The notes: generated by a model from the letters alone, not told the origin. Positions 1 through 8,106 are shown, counted from the first letter of the stretch. The stretch: DNA of 64,000 bases from G963669295 sp963669295 (GCA_963669295.1 OY769938.1:5146001-5210000); one strand, 5' to 3'. Numbers and translations are program-made.

Positions 1-755
1 GGGCTTCTCAACAATAAATCAGGCAAAAAGAGAGCATGTTCTTTGTCGTTGCCCTCCCTTCCTACTTTTATTACACCATTACCAGCTTCACCAACCCTCC
101 CAAATACTTTACCTCGATTACAGGTTAATATTGCTTTAATGATTTGGTACATGTGTAAACCATGCCCTGGAAGTAACGCATCTAAATGTTTATTTTTCCA
201 AAACTCCTTATGGATGAATTGGTGCGCTTGCAAAAATGCGTAAGCATCGGCATGCCATACATTGGTAGATCCCCATTTTTTAAATGGCCCCAGTGTTCGC
301 CCTTCCCTTTCTTCGTTAATAAACATTTCCCAAATGGCTACACCATGCATCACCTTGCTTTGCTTTTCCAATTGCCTCGAAAACCTGGAAATGGGCGAGT
401 TGGCTTTGGGTACCCAATCGTCCCATATATAATTGGCCTTTGAATAACGGGGCCATTTAGCCTCAAACATGCCTATTTTATATTGGTTTCCCTTTTTAAA
501 TACAATTTTTCCATCGCATCCGTATTGTCGTTCATATCGCCCATTTAAGCTGTACGCATAGGTTTGAAGAATGCCCAGGTTGGTAAATTGGTGCAGTTGT
601 GGCACAATGCCAAAAGGCCGTCGAATTAAACTGGTGAAATTCGATACATAATCGCGTTCACTGGTAATTAAATGCCCATTCAAATCGGTACGGCACATCC
701 CGTCCATCAATTGAAATATGGATGCTACAATTTGAGCCTCGTAGGTAGTTAGCAT
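1..755 (-). CDS. PD-(D/E)XK nuclease-like protein, C-terminus beyond the window
   Basis: An open frame runs from an ATG at 755 off the left edge of the window (251 codons, no stop), so the gene is partial. It has no signal peptide or membrane segment. About 80 residues in, a D81 followed 17 residues later by E98-A-K100 in a hydrophobic strand (GMFEAKWPR) gives the D...ExK arrangement of the PD-(D/E)XK restriction-endonuclease fold. The rest is rich in Trp, His and Lys. It starts 18 bp after the stop of the HEPN gene, so the two are probably co-transcribed. The nuclease assignment rests on one motif and is an inference; the family was not recognised by name. Confidence 0.5.
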   Translation of the reverse strand, partial: MLTTYEAQIVASIFQLMDGMCRTDLNGHLITSERDYVSNFTSLIRRPFGIVPQLHQFTNLGILQTYAYSLNGRYERQYGCDGKIVFKKGNQYKIGMFEAKWPRYSKANYIWDDWVPKANSPISRFSRQLEKQSKVMHGVAIWEMFINEEREGRTLGPFKKWGSTNVWHADAYAFLQAHQFIHKEFWKNKHLDALLPGHGLHMYQIIKAILTCNRGKVFGRVGEAGNGVIKVGREGNDKEHALFLPDLLLRS

Positions 756-773
756 GTCGTTAAAATTTGCTGT

Positions 774-1391
774 TTAAATCTGGTTTCCCCCCAACCATCG
801 CTTCAACTTCGGGTACTTGTTTAAAAAACCCAGTACATGGGGCGATACATCTTCGGTATACAACAACATAAACCCTATCGTAATGCGGCAATAATAAGCC
901 ACTTTATACGCTGTGTCTTCCAATCTTTCTTGTTCTTTTTTGCTGGCGCTCCCCTGCTCAATATGCTGCTTAATGTATGCCCCAATTTTAGGCAGCATGG
1001 CATCGGTCAGTTCCACTTCTAAATCGTGGGCATAGCGGTTTCTTACCCGCCCTACTTCCTTCATGCCGGGAATAAACGATGCGTACATTTTGTCTTTCAC
1101 AGGCAACATGTCCACTTTTTGGGCAAACCGTAAGCGCAGCTTTTTGGCATTATAGCGGGGCAACTCATGCTTCAATACTTTGTCGATGACATGCTCCAAC
1201 ACCAGGTGGCATTGCAGTATGGCCGCCCGGTTCATGTCTCGCGCCTCCATCTTTTCGTTGAGGGGGTACAGGTGTTTCGAATAATTATCGAACAAGGCAA
1301 TAACATCATCAAAAAACTCCGAAGCTTGCTGCCAGCGAGGATCGTCTTCCGAAAATTCGGGATGGTGGTTGGTATCGGGCGGTTCGGTCAT
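774..1391 (-). CDS. HEPN-type putative ribonuclease
   Basis: A 205-residue soluble, mostly helical protein. Residues 117-122 read RNRYAH, an Rx4H motif with a polar residue after the Arg, which is the catalytic signature of HEPN RNases. The preceding helices (about 55-75, AAILQCHLVLEHVIDKVL) fit the first HEPN helix pair; it also resembles the DUF4145/MltR-like HEPN group. The start is the ATG at 1391. It lies upstream of the PD-(D/E)XK-like gene in the same direction with an 18-bp gap, and the long 21-bp repeat array begins about 100 bp upstream of its start. HEPN proteins often act as toxins or defence effectors; that role here is inferred from motif and context only. Confidence 0.55.
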   Translation of the reverse strand: MTEPPDTNHHPEFSEDDPRWQQASEFFDDVIALFDNYSKHLYPLNEKMEARDMNRAAILQCHLVLEHVIDKVLKHELPRYNAKKLRLRFAQKVDMLPVKDKMYASFIPGMKEVGRVRNRYAHDLEVELTDAMLPKIGAYIKQHIEQGSASKKEQERLEDTAYKVAYYCRITIGFMLLYTEDVSPHVLGFLNKYPKLKRWLGGNQI

Positions 1392-1490
1392 GGTGGTTAG
1401 TGTGGTATAAATTAATCAATGTTAGCAGGAAAAGCAAGGGGGCTTTAGTATGCAGTAGTGAGTGTTTTGCTGTTAGGTACGCATAGATGG

Positions 1491-1510
1491 ACTCCTGCCT
1501 GCGCAGGAGT
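1491..1510. repeat. REP-like palindrome at the array edge
   Basis: Arms ACTCCTGC (1491-1498) and GCAGGAGT (1503-1510) are perfectly complementary around a CTGC loop. The right arm is also the first 8 bases of the first unit of the 21-bp array, so the palindrome and the array are physically joined. Confidence 0.75.
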
Positions 1511-2090
1511 GAGTAGTGAGTATGCAGGAGTGAGTAGTGAGTATGCAGAAGGTAGTATTCAGTATACAGGAGGTAGTATTCAGTATACAGGAGGTAGTAT
1601 TCAGTATAAAGAATGAATCATTCGGAATAAAGAATGAACGATTCAGAATAAAGAATGAGCGATTCGGAATAAAGAATGAGCGATTCGGAATAAAGAATGC
1701 GCCATTCAGAATAAAGAATGCGCCATTCGGAATAAAGAATGAGCGATTCGGAATAAAGAATGAATGATTCGGAATAAAGAATGAACGATTCGGAATAAAG
1801 AATGAGCGATTCGGAATAAAGAATGAGCGATTCGGAATAAAGAATGAGCGATTCGGAATAAAGAATGAGCGATTCGGAATAAAGAATGAGCGATTCGGAA
1901 TAAAGAATGAGCGATTCGGAATAAAGAATGAGCGATTCGGAATAAAGAATGAGCGATTCGGAATAAAGAATGAGCGATTCGGAATAAAGAATGAGCGATT
2001 CGGAATAAAGAATGAGCGATTCGGAATAAAGAATGAGCGATTCGGAATAAAGAATGAGCGATTCGGAATAAAGAATGCACTATTCCAGGT
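1503..2090. repeat. 21-bp tandem array, 27 units plus a degenerate end
   Basis: Units of exactly 21 bp run from 1503 to 2069 (27 copies) with a decayed 28th to about 2090. The first five (1503-1607) are GT-rich variants beginning GCAGGAGT or ACAGGAGG; the remaining 22 share AAAGAATGAGCG followed by ATTCGGAAT with few substitutions. GAAT and ATTC alternate along the unit, giving small overlapping dyads. Because 21 is divisible by 3, both strands stay open and yield fictitious repetitive ORFs. The array lies between the divergent HEPN gene and the gene at 2407. There are no spacers, so it is not a CRISPR. Its unit is related to the short promoter blocks at 8412, 10026 and 13580. Confidence 0.95.
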
Positions 2091-2406
2091 AAGGCCTCCC
2101 ATAAAAAAATGGGGCAAAACAATGCTTTTTCAAAAAAATGAAAACTATTAACCCGCTAATTTTCAACAACTTAGCTATTAACTCCTTAAAAAAGTGCATT
2201 TTTTTTCATACCTCATGCAACCTTTCCTTTACTTTTTTCGTCTTTGTTTTGCAATTGCACGTTTCGGTGCTCTATTGAAACCACGTTCTCGCACTACGAA
2301 ACATCTCTCAGGTATGATTTAGCGTTCGCGCTAACAGTTATTTTTTTTATGAACCCGGTGTGCATAGCATTCCTTGCCGGTTATGTGTGCCACAATACCA
2401 AATGTT
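2091..2406. other. Gene-free stretch
   Basis: AT-rich intergenic DNA between the repeat array and the 2407 gene. It has several T-runs but no convincing ORF, RNA gene or hairpin. The promoter of the 2407 gene should be here; I could not pick a clear TTG/TAnnTTTG pair. Confidence 0.5.
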
Positions 2407-3090
2407 ATGAATACAATAGCATTAAAACTGGGAGATAAAAAACACGACGATCTCCTGGAGTTTGCAAGAGACATTGCAAAAGCGTTAAACAACAATCCGA
2501 ATTTTTCGGATGGTGACCAATGGGCCAACGATTTAGAGGCCTTAATCAACAACGTAGTCAACAACGACGATACCATCGAAGCGTTGCGTCGCGAGCTCAA
2601 GGGCTTACAGTTAGACCGCACTGCTTTTACCAGGGCCTTGCGACAAGGGTTGCGAGAAACTGCTTCGGTGGTGTACAGAGCCAGCGGTGGCAATCAAAAA
2701 ATGATTGAAAGTGCTGGTATGCAACTGCGGTTGCTTCCCAGTCCTGTAGGCAAAATGCCTGAAGTACGAGGCTTGTTGATCAACAATTTAAAACGAGGCG
2801 AATTGGCACTCGACTGGAATACCATTAAAGGGGCAGGCAGTTACATTGTAGAGGTGAAAGATCTGTCGGATCCTGCTGCTAAGTTTCTACCCGCAGTAGT
2901 GGTGCTTTCTTCCAATTATGTTTTTACCATCAGCATTGATGAAGAAGGCCTTGGCTTTCAAAAAGACATTGGCATCGATGATGAAGGCGTGCGTTTGAAA
3001 CACGGTGTTACCTACAGCTTTCGGGTGGCAGCCGTTGGTGCTGCCGGGCGAGGCCCGTGGAGCGATCCGGTGGAAAGGATCGCTATTTAA
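2407..3090 (+). CDS. Fibronectin type III-like domain protein
   Basis: A 227-residue soluble protein when started at the ATG at 2407 (MNTIALKLGDKK); upstream TTG and ATG codons in frame are possible but add a non-conserved-looking stretch. The N-terminal half is helical with several Asn/Asp. The C-terminal about 100 residues look like one FN3 domain: strands LALDWNTIKGAGSYIVEV and YSFRVAAVGAAGRGPWSDPV, with the typical G-x-W/S-P ending. No signal peptide is visible, so it is probably cytoplasmic, or exported without one. It stands alone, followed by a strong hairpin. Function unknown. Confidence 0.75.
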   Translation: MNTIALKLGDKKHDDLLEFARDIAKALNNNPNFSDGDQWANDLEALINNVVNNDDTIEALRRELKGLQLDRTAFTRALRQGLRETASVVYRASGGNQKMIESAGMQLRLLPSPVGKMPEVRGLLINNLKRGELALDWNTIKGAGSYIVEVKDLSDPAAKFLPAVVVLSSNYVFTISIDEEGLGFQKDIGIDDEGVRLKHGVTYSFRVAAVGAAGRGPWSDPVERIAI

Positions 3091-3157
3091 CCCAGGACGG
3101 CCGGTAGGCTCCTCTACCTGAGAAGGGACCTCCCAAACCGGCTTGATTGGTTGATTA

Positions 3158-3205
3158 AACCCCAGCCCTGTTCTAACGTGGTTATTAAGAACATGGGTTG
3201 GGGTT
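3158..3205 (+). terminator. Long imperfect hairpin after the FN3-like gene
   Basis: AACCCCAGCCCTGTTCT pairs with AGAACATGGGTTGGGGTT with one mismatch and one bulge, around a 13-nt loop. The T-run after it is poor. Likely terminates the 2407 transcript. Confidence 0.6.
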
Positions 3206-3293
3206 GTTTCAATAGTATTCGACTCTTGTAGCGCAAAACGTAAGGAAATTCATCCTGCTGGTAGGTGCAGGCCGACATGTGTCAACATTATTT

Positions 3294-3986
3294 TCATTGC
3301 TTCTGGGGAGTAAACAATACGGCAATGTCGTTCAAAGCACGATCATAGGTTTCATCTCCCGTTTTCATAGCAGCCAATACGGTTAATACATCTTGCTGAT
3401 ACATGGAGGTAGTAAGCGTGCTAAACGCATAATCAGAAAAAGCAGTAATGTATACGTCTTCCTTATTGGTTTCAATCAGTCTTTTCACTTTAAGTGCAGC
3501 ATTCATAGGCCCTATTAAAGACGCCAGTCGATAATAACATTCTTTCGTGGTAATTTCTTTTATCGGCAAATGTATTTTCCTCGATTCCCGATCAATATCT
3601 ACATAAAAAGTGGCTTCCTTTTCAAGGGGTATTTTTTCGCGGTAAGATGGGAAATAATCGTTGCGATCATCGGCTTGTACTTCGGCACGTAACAGGCAAA
3701 AGAACTCATAAAAAAAGGCCCGATGTGCTTTCAATTCATGGTTGCGCCACTCTTTCCAAAACAGCTTCCAATCCAGTTGCCTTCTATTCGAATAGTAGGC
3801 CAAACAAGTGTATGATTTCCCTAATTCTTCCAGTGCCAACTCGCCCAGGCCTAAACTGGTGTATTGAGGAGCGTTTTTTGAAGCAACCAATTCCTGAGCC
3901 GCTTCCATTAAATGCATGGCATTATCAATAGCTGCAGTAAACAAATCCATCAGCTCCGCTCCGTTCAGCTCGTTTTTTTGTGCCAT
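3294..3986 (-). CDS. AbiV-family abortive infection protein (HEPN)
   Basis: A 230-residue helical protein resembling AbiV, a phage abortive-infection protein family that belongs to the HEPN clan. The diagnostic segment is SLGLGELALEELGKSYT (residues 44-60, EELGK at 53-57), followed by FWKEWRNHELKAH, where R81...H88 gives an Rx6H HEPN motif. The length is close to the family norm. The start is the ATG at 3986. It is monocistronic, facing the FN3-like gene across the 3158-3205 hairpin. Known AbiV interferes with phage translation; the same role here is inferred. Confidence 0.75.
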   Translation of the reverse strand: MAQKNELNGAELMDLFTAAIDNAMHLMEAAQELVASKNAPQYTSLGLGELALEELGKSYTCLAYYSNRRQLDWKLFWKEWRNHELKAHRAFFYEFFCLLRAEVQADDRNDYFPSYREKIPLEKEATFYVDIDRESRKIHLPIKEITTKECYYRLASLIGPMNAALKVKRLIETNKEDVYITAFSDYAFSTLTTSMYQQDVLTVLAAMKTGDETYDRALNDIAVLFTPQKQ

Positions 3987-4198
3987 TGTTTTTATGTTTA
4001 GTCTGGGTTATTCCTCATTCACTCGTACCTCTGTAGTTGCTGTTTTATAGTAATAGGTAGAAATGCCTATGGGTTGATGGAATGGAAGCAACATGATGGC
4101 ACAATTCTTCGAGATTTTGAAAGTGAATACTCCTATTCCACTCCTTCAAAAACTGCACTACAAATTGGTAGAAATCTCAAGTCTTTTTTTGTACTTGA

Positions 4199-5164
4199 TT
4201 ATTCCTTTGTTAAATCTAAATACGATACTTTGGCTATCTTCTCTTCGTTGTTCTCGTCTTTATACTTGATCGATGCCTTATGGTAGGTATCATTAAGTTC
4301 TATGACTTCGCCTATGATTTGCTTTGAATTCTTGTTCAGTAAATCCGATTTCACCCACGATACTTTATCGCCTACTTTAAAAGTGTGTTTTGCAATCTCT
4401 TCCTTTTGAGCTTGTAGCTTTTCCTGATAATCTGCTTCAGTTAATCGTGTTAAATTCAAATATGAAATGGAAAGGGTTTTCTCATCTCCAAATTTGTTTA
4501 AATGCTTTATAGCCGCCTTGTGAGCTTTACTATCTAAAGAAACCACTTCGCCAAACAATGTCTTTTTATTAGCTACCCATGCCACCTTCTCGCCCACCTT
4601 AAACTTGTATTTATTAATCTCCACTTGAAAAGTTTTTTTCTTTTCAGCAAAACCTTCTTCCGACAATATAGTCATATCGGTATATGACATCTTTCTAACT
4701 TGTTCCTCCTCAAAAATATCGATGTATTTCACCGAGCCTTTATTTTTAGATGATTCTAACTCTATAACTTCGCCATAATAAACTTGCCCCGTTTTTATAA
4801 ATGATACTTTAGCACCTATTGCAATGCCCCCACGTGATACTTCCAGTCCTTTAAACCGTATAATATCTGCTTTATCAAGATCGTTGCTGTGAAATACAAT
4901 ACCATTGAAATTTGGATATTTCTTCTTTGCCTTACTGATTACTTTTTCAAAAGATTCTTCGAGAGTGCCTGACCAATTGACTTTTGCTTCTACAGTTGCG
5001 ATATAGTCATAATCATGATAGGGTTCAGACATCACAAAAATATACACCCCATACAACTTCTTCCCCACTTTGGCCAACGAATAATCATTCTCTTGTGCTT
5101 GCACATTGTTCACAATAGAAAATAAAGCAATTGCAACGAGGGAAAGGATGGTTTTGATTTTCAT
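4199..5164 (-). CDS. Secreted protein with three SH3/Tudor-like repeats
   Basis: The frame is open from 5257, but the start is placed at the ATG at 5164 because MKIKTILSLVAIALF...VQAQE is a clean signal peptide there. The mature protein has an N-terminal module of about 110 residues, then three repeats of 60-70 residues beginning G-A/E/D-K-V-S/A-[FW]-[IV] and ending in SY-[TL]-[DN]-[LM]-T. Each contains a G-E-V-[IV]-x-L-[ED] strand and a K-[AG]-[AS]-[IV]-K strand, as in small SH3/KOW/Tudor-like barrels. Charged linkers separate them. Probably periplasmic or surface; ligand unknown. It is last in the minus-strand cluster below the nuclease gene, with an 83-bp gap. Confidence 0.7.
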   Translation of the reverse strand: MKIKTILSLVAIALFSIVNNVQAQENDYSLAKVGKKLYGVYIFVMSEPYHDYDYIATVEAKVNWSGTLEESFEKVISKAKKKYPNFNGIVFHSNDLDKADIIRFKGLEVSRGGIAIGAKVSFIKTGQVYYGEVIELESSKNKGSVKYIDIFEEEQVRKMSYTDMTILSEEGFAEKKKTFQVEINKYKFKVGEKVAWVANKKTLFGEVVSLDSKAHKAAIKHLNKFGDEKTLSISYLNLTRLTEADYQEKLQAQKEEIAKHTFKVGDKVSWVKSDLLNKNSKQIIGEVIELNDTYHKASIKYKDENNEEKIAKVSYLDLTKE

Positions 5165-5247
5165 ATCTGGTAAAAATGATTCGCATTTAAAGCTAAATAA
5201 TCCTGCGCAAACCAACAAGTAAAAACCACATACGTACAAAAACGGCC

Positions 5248-6015
5248 TTAAAACCACACCATCACCTTTCCCTCCAACTCCTGCTCCAACGCCTCTTCTA
5301 CCCCATCAAAAAAATCTTCACCGGTAATCAACTCTATTTCATCTACCGTTACCTGGAAATGACGCAATGCTGCATGATAGCTTGCAATGGTATTGTCGAA
5401 CATAAAAGCATACATCTCCTTTTTTTGGGGGAAATACACCAGTTTGTACAAATGGGTAGCTACCCCTACCTGGTGCTTGCCAATGCTGGTGGCCCACCCG
5501 GGAGGATAAACCGTGCCGGTAACCACATAAGCTTTTTGCTGGTATTGCACCACTTTTTGGCGAATGGTGCGTTCCAGTCGTGCCCATGCCCCCCGGTTCA
5601 ACGTAGGGTTTTGAGGCGAAATATTGCTGTACACAAAGGTTTCTTTTTTCAACCCCTGGTGCCAGTAAAAGTCACCCGCAGGCACATGGTGTCCCCGGTC
5701 GTAGCCGCTGTGTAGGTAATCATCATCGGCACCACCTCCCTTGCCCAACTGCGCTACATCTTCCCAAAAAACATCCTTGCGCTTTGCCTTGTTTTTTGAA
5801 CGATCCAACTGTTGTGGCGTAAGGCAATGCACCGTATAGGCAGGCACCTTGCGGGTATAGTTGTATTTCACCACAAAGCCGTGGTAGTGCAAATAATCAT
5901 CCACATCATCTCCCTCAACAGCCAGGTGGTGGTGCACCGCATGCAGCAACGAATCTTGTGCGTAGCAAGGGCCTACAAGCAACACCAACAACCAATAACA
6001 CCAACGCATGCTCAT
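5248..6015 (-). CDS. Secreted DNA/RNA non-specific endonuclease (NUC1/NucA type)
   Basis: A 255-residue exported nuclease. The signal peptide (MRWCYWLLVLLVGPCYAQ) ends near residue 20. The core carries D106-R-G-H109-H, the catalytic DRGH motif of the beta-beta-alpha-metal NUC1 family, followed by N131-I-S-P-Q and N140-R-G-A-W, which supply the Mg-binding Asn and nearby residues. Expected to cut single- and double-stranded DNA and RNA without sequence preference outside the cytoplasm. Its ATG overlaps the TGA of the upstream gene (ATGA), showing translational coupling; a second ATG at 6009 is an alternative start. Candidate for scavenging, biofilm-DNA attack or interbacterial use. Confidence 0.9.
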   Translation of the reverse strand: MSMRWCYWLLVLLVGPCYAQDSLLHAVHHHLAVEGDDVDDYLHYHGFVVKYNYTRKVPAYTVHCLTPQQLDRSKNKAKRKDVFWEDVAQLGKGGGADDDYLHSGYDRGHHVPAGDFYWHQGLKKETFVYSNISPQNPTLNRGAWARLERTIRQKVVQYQQKAYVVTGTVYPPGWATSIGKHQVGVATHLYKLVYFPQKKEMYAFMFDNTIASYHAALRHFQVTVDEIELITGEDFFDGVEEALEQELEGKVMVWF

Positions 6016-6311
6016 TCGTATTTTAAATAATAAATGGTAGCCTGGTTGGCAATGCCGGTAACGGGCAGACCCTTTGAGGCTTGAAAGCGCTCTATTGAAT
6101 GTCTCACTTTTCGATTAAACTTGTGGTGCTTTTTAGTGGTTACTTCGAACCCGTGTTCGTTCAGCAATACAATCAAGGCGGTTACATCGTTGCCTTTCAT
6201 GCCTTGCTTTAGGGTTCTGTATCCAAGCTCCGTGTTTAATAAGGGCCTGCCCCCGGCATACAATGGGGCAATACACCCCAAAACCAAACTCAACAATACG
6301 ATCTTTTTCAT
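6012..6311 (-). CDS. Secreted peptidoglycan-binding domain protein
   Basis: A 99-residue protein when started at the ATG at 6311, which gives the signal peptide MKKIVLLSLVLGCIAPLYAG; an ATG at 6338 would extend into the upstream gene. The mature part is a single PG_binding_1 three-helix domain: LKQGMKGNDVTALIVLLNEHGF...VRHSIERFQASKGLPVTG with the usual F-Q-x-x-x-G-L-P-V-T-G ending. It starts 1 bp after the upstream stop and its own stop overlaps the NUC1 start, so it may anchor or accompany the nuclease at the cell wall. Confidence 0.8.
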   Translation of the reverse strand: MKKIVLLSLVLGCIAPLYAGGRPLLNTELGYRTLKQGMKGNDVTALIVLLNEHGFEVTTKKHHKFNRKVRHSIERFQASKGLPVTGIANQATIYYLKYE

Positions 6312-6312
6312 G

Positions 6313-6720
6313 CTACTGATGGTGCTTGCATTTGCCATTGGCGTGGCTGGTTAACAATTTGCACCGTGTACCTTTTTGCGTAATGCCACTGCACCTTACC
6401 GATACCCGTTCGCGGTTTTGAGTAGGGTTCCCATCCCTGTTTAGCGATTTGTTTTTTACGTTGCCTTTAACGCGGGTTTTATACACTGGCAATCCTTTGC
6501 ACCGACTGCAAGGCGTGTACCCCTTGATCTTTGCCTTGCTCAACTTGATTTCGATCTTGCTTTTGCGCAAGTAGCCGCAATTGGTAGCGTGGTACTTGAG
6601 CCCGGTTTTGGTGATGTACACCACCCTGGTTTTGATGGTGTCTACCGTTATTTGGGCGTTAGCAGTGCCGATTAAGCCTATAAATGCTACTAACAGTAGC
6701 TGTTTAACCCATGTTTTCAT
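6313..6720 (-). CDS. Secreted DUF5763-like cysteine-rich protein
   Basis: A 135-residue protein with signal peptide MKTWVKQLLLVAFIGLIGTANA. It has two Cys/His modules. The first, YHATNCGYLRKS...GYTPCSRC, is the metal-binding hook often attached to the C-terminus of secreted nucleases and Ada-like domains. The second, RCSGITQKGTRCKL...KCKHHQ, is the CxGxTkxGxxC pattern of DUF5763. No catalytic domain is present. It overlaps the upstream gene by 17 bp and abuts the peptidoglycan-binding gene, inside the nuclease cluster. A nucleic-acid or wall-binding accessory role is possible but unproven. Confidence 0.65.
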   Translation of the reverse strand: MKTWVKQLLLVAFIGLIGTANAQITVDTIKTRVVYITKTGLKYHATNCGYLRKSKIEIKLSKAKIKGYTPCSRCKGLPVYKTRVKGNVKNKSLNRDGNPTQNRERVSVRCSGITQKGTRCKLLTSHANGKCKHHQ

Positions 6721-7159
6721 AAGCCTTCGTTAAGCGTTCCATTCTGTTCAATTTGGCGTACTCTACCTGATCTAAAAAGCGCATGATATCGGCTTTGTTT
6801 TTGCCCTTCCACATAAAGTGAATGCGCACCCCGCCGTAGCCATTGATGCTTACCCGGTGGTATTTGGAGGTGAAGTACAGCACGATGAAAATCACGCCCA
6901 GCAACCCTACCAACCCCATGGCTGGTTCGCCAGTGGCTGGAATAAGCAACAAGCCACCCAGCAACACCACAAACCCTACCACCAACAAGCCGGGCGAACT
7001 GATTTCGCGCAGCTGCACCGAGGTAACTTTTTCAAGCATGATGCTGACGTAGTACTCGCTACCCTTAGCCCCATACCACCCTTGTATGCGGTGGGTGGTA
7101 AGCTGAATGGCTTTGCCTACGGCCGAGGTAATTTCTTTTTCTTCGGGAAACAGTGCCAT
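6704..7159 (-). CDS. PH-domain-like membrane protein
   Basis: A 151-residue protein with two hydrophobic segments back to back (about 57-73 and 80-98) and flanking beta-rich parts: IQLTTHRIQGW...SEYYVSIMLEKVTSVQL before and VSINGYGGVRIHFMWKGKNKADIMRFLDQVEYAK after. That layout fits bacterial PH (YdbS/YokE-like) membrane proteins of unknown function. The start is the ATG at 7159; the end overlaps the next gene by 17 bp. Confidence 0.6.
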   Translation of the reverse strand: MALFPEEKEITSAVGKAIQLTTHRIQGWYGAKGSEYYVSIMLEKVTSVQLREISSPGLLVVGFVVLLGGLLLIPATGEPAMGLVGLLGVIFIVLYFTSKYHRVSINGYGGVRIHFMWKGKNKADIMRFLDQVEYAKLNRMERLTKAYENMG

Positions 7160-7164
7160 AACAG

Positions 7165-7497
7165 TTAATCTTTATGCTGTTCGTTGCAGGGCGGTTGATA
7201 GGCTTTAATCAGATCTTCCTCAATAGCTTCTCGTTTTTTCTTATCGCTTACTAAATGAATAGAAATGCGATTTGCACCATGTTTATCGAAACATTTTTGC
7301 TTGTGGTGATCGTCGAAGCGGGTAGATAAATCGCCCGTTTGGCCGATATAAATAGTAGCATGCTCGCCTTTTCCCTCCTTGTTTACAGTGCGTTTGCTCA
7401 TGCAATACACCCCTCCAACTGCCTTAAAATTATCGGCCGAAGTATAAATGGTAAACTCGTAATCGGTGCCTGATACACCTGTTAGTGTAATGGTCAT
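7165..7497 (-). CDS. GIY-YIG nuclease-domain protein
   Basis: A 110-residue cytoplasmic protein that is little more than one GIY-YIG domain. GGVYCMSKR gives the first motif and TIYIGQTGDLSTRFDDH the YIG strand plus the catalytic Arg; a Glu follows in REAIEEDLIKAYQPPCNEQ, which also carries the typical C-terminal Asn. All expected catalytic positions (Tyr, Arg, Glu, Asn) seem present. Substrate unknown. It stands between the PH-like gene (5 bp away) and an HNH gene (16 bp away) in a run of small nucleases. Confidence 0.85.
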   Translation of the reverse strand: MTITLTGVSGTDYEFTIYTSADNFKAVGGVYCMSKRTVNKEGKGEHATIYIGQTGDLSTRFDDHHKQKCFDKHGANRISIHLVSDKKKREAIEEDLIKAYQPPCNEQHKD

Positions 7498-7513
7498 AAT
7501 AATGGTTTAAGTG

Positions 7514-7780
7514 TTAACAATTCCAAGGATAAGTGTCGCCCTTGTCCCGGTTATTTTCCCATTGCATGGGTTGCTTGTTGCGCAGCGTATCGCTGCCTCC
7601 TTTGGCCAACGGTTTAATGTGGTCGATCTCCCACCCCATGTCGGTTTGCTTGCCGTATGACGGATAATACATAAGGGTGCCACAAACATCTCGGCCATAC
7701 AGCTCGTTGTTGGTATACCCTCTTACTTTTTGCCGTTTTGCCCAAACGGCATCGATTTCTTGTTTTGTTGCCATGTTCAA
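7514..7780 (-). CDS. Small HNH endonuclease
   Basis: An 88-residue stand-alone HNH protein. The motif is GWEIDHIKPLAKGGSDTLRNKQPMQ (two parts) followed by W-E-N-N-R-D-K-G-D; the DH, the central Asn and the final N-x3-K/D match the beta-beta-alpha-metal fold. The N-terminal 30 residues (IDAVWAKRQKVRGYTNNELYGRDVCG) resemble the lead-in of small HNH proteins found in polymorphic toxin tails and mobile DNA. The start could be the ATG at 7780 or at 7774. No signal peptide and no adjacent immunity gene was recognised. Confidence 0.85.
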   Translation of the reverse strand: MNMATKQEIDAVWAKRQKVRGYTNNELYGRDVCGTLMYYPSYGKQTDMGWEIDHIKPLAKGGSDTLRNKQPMQWENNRDKGDTYPWNC

Positions 7781-7786
7781 TAATAT

Positions 7787-8077
7787 TTAAGGATGTGTAT
7801 TGATGCTCTTTTTATAAGCGTACACCATTTGTGCACTGTTATCGGAGGTATTGTTAAAACCATCTGCCCCACGGGCAATAAAAAATTGCTTGATGCTACT
7901 GGCCGATCGATGGCTGCGGGCCGTGTGATAAACCCATTTATCAATGGCGGTTACACCGTGTTGTGCCAGCCGGTTTTTAGCATCTGAGCTCACGCCAACA
8001 TACCACTTGCTGTACCCACCACCGTAGGTAATGATGTGGTTGTTGATCTCTTTCATGATTTTGTCTTCGTTAGACAT
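7787..8077 (-). CDS. GIY-YIG-like small protein
   Basis: A 96-residue protein when started at the ATG at 8077 (MSNEDKIMKEINN); the frame is open to 8113. KWYVGVSSDAKNRLAQHG resembles the YIG strand and catalytic Arg of GIY-YIG nucleases, and ARSHRSASSIKQFFIARGADG followed by AQMVYAYK fits the helical part of a divergent stand-alone subgroup. It shares no obvious close similarity with the GIY-YIG gene at 7165, so it is not a recent duplicate. Seven bp separate it from the HNH gene. Confidence 0.6.
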   Translation of the reverse strand: MSNEDKIMKEINNHIITYGGGYSKWYVGVSSDAKNRLAQHGVTAIDKWVYHTARSHRSASSIKQFFIARGADGFNNTSDNSAQMVYAYKKSINTHP

Positions 8078-8106
8078 GATGTGTTCATTTAATGGTGAAT
8101 GCATGC

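Noticed and set aside
1503..2090. CRISPR array.
   Set aside because: Units are contiguous with no unique spacers, unit length is 21 bp, and no cas genes are present. The same holds for 48841-49113.
1473..2122. Long open frames with FFIPNRS-type or HSLFRIA-type repeats on both strands.
   Set aside because: They arise because a stop-free 21-bp unit keeps all copies in the same frame; there is no start region, coding character or non-repetitive domain.
3158..3205. Possible riboswitch or small RNA in the hairpin region after the FN3-like gene.
   Set aside because: A simple long stem at the end of a gene is better explained as a terminator; no aptamer-like conserved core was seen.
4074..4286. 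A 70-codon plus-strand ORF.
   Set aside because: It overlaps the 3' end of the 4199 gene and has no recognisable feature or promoter.
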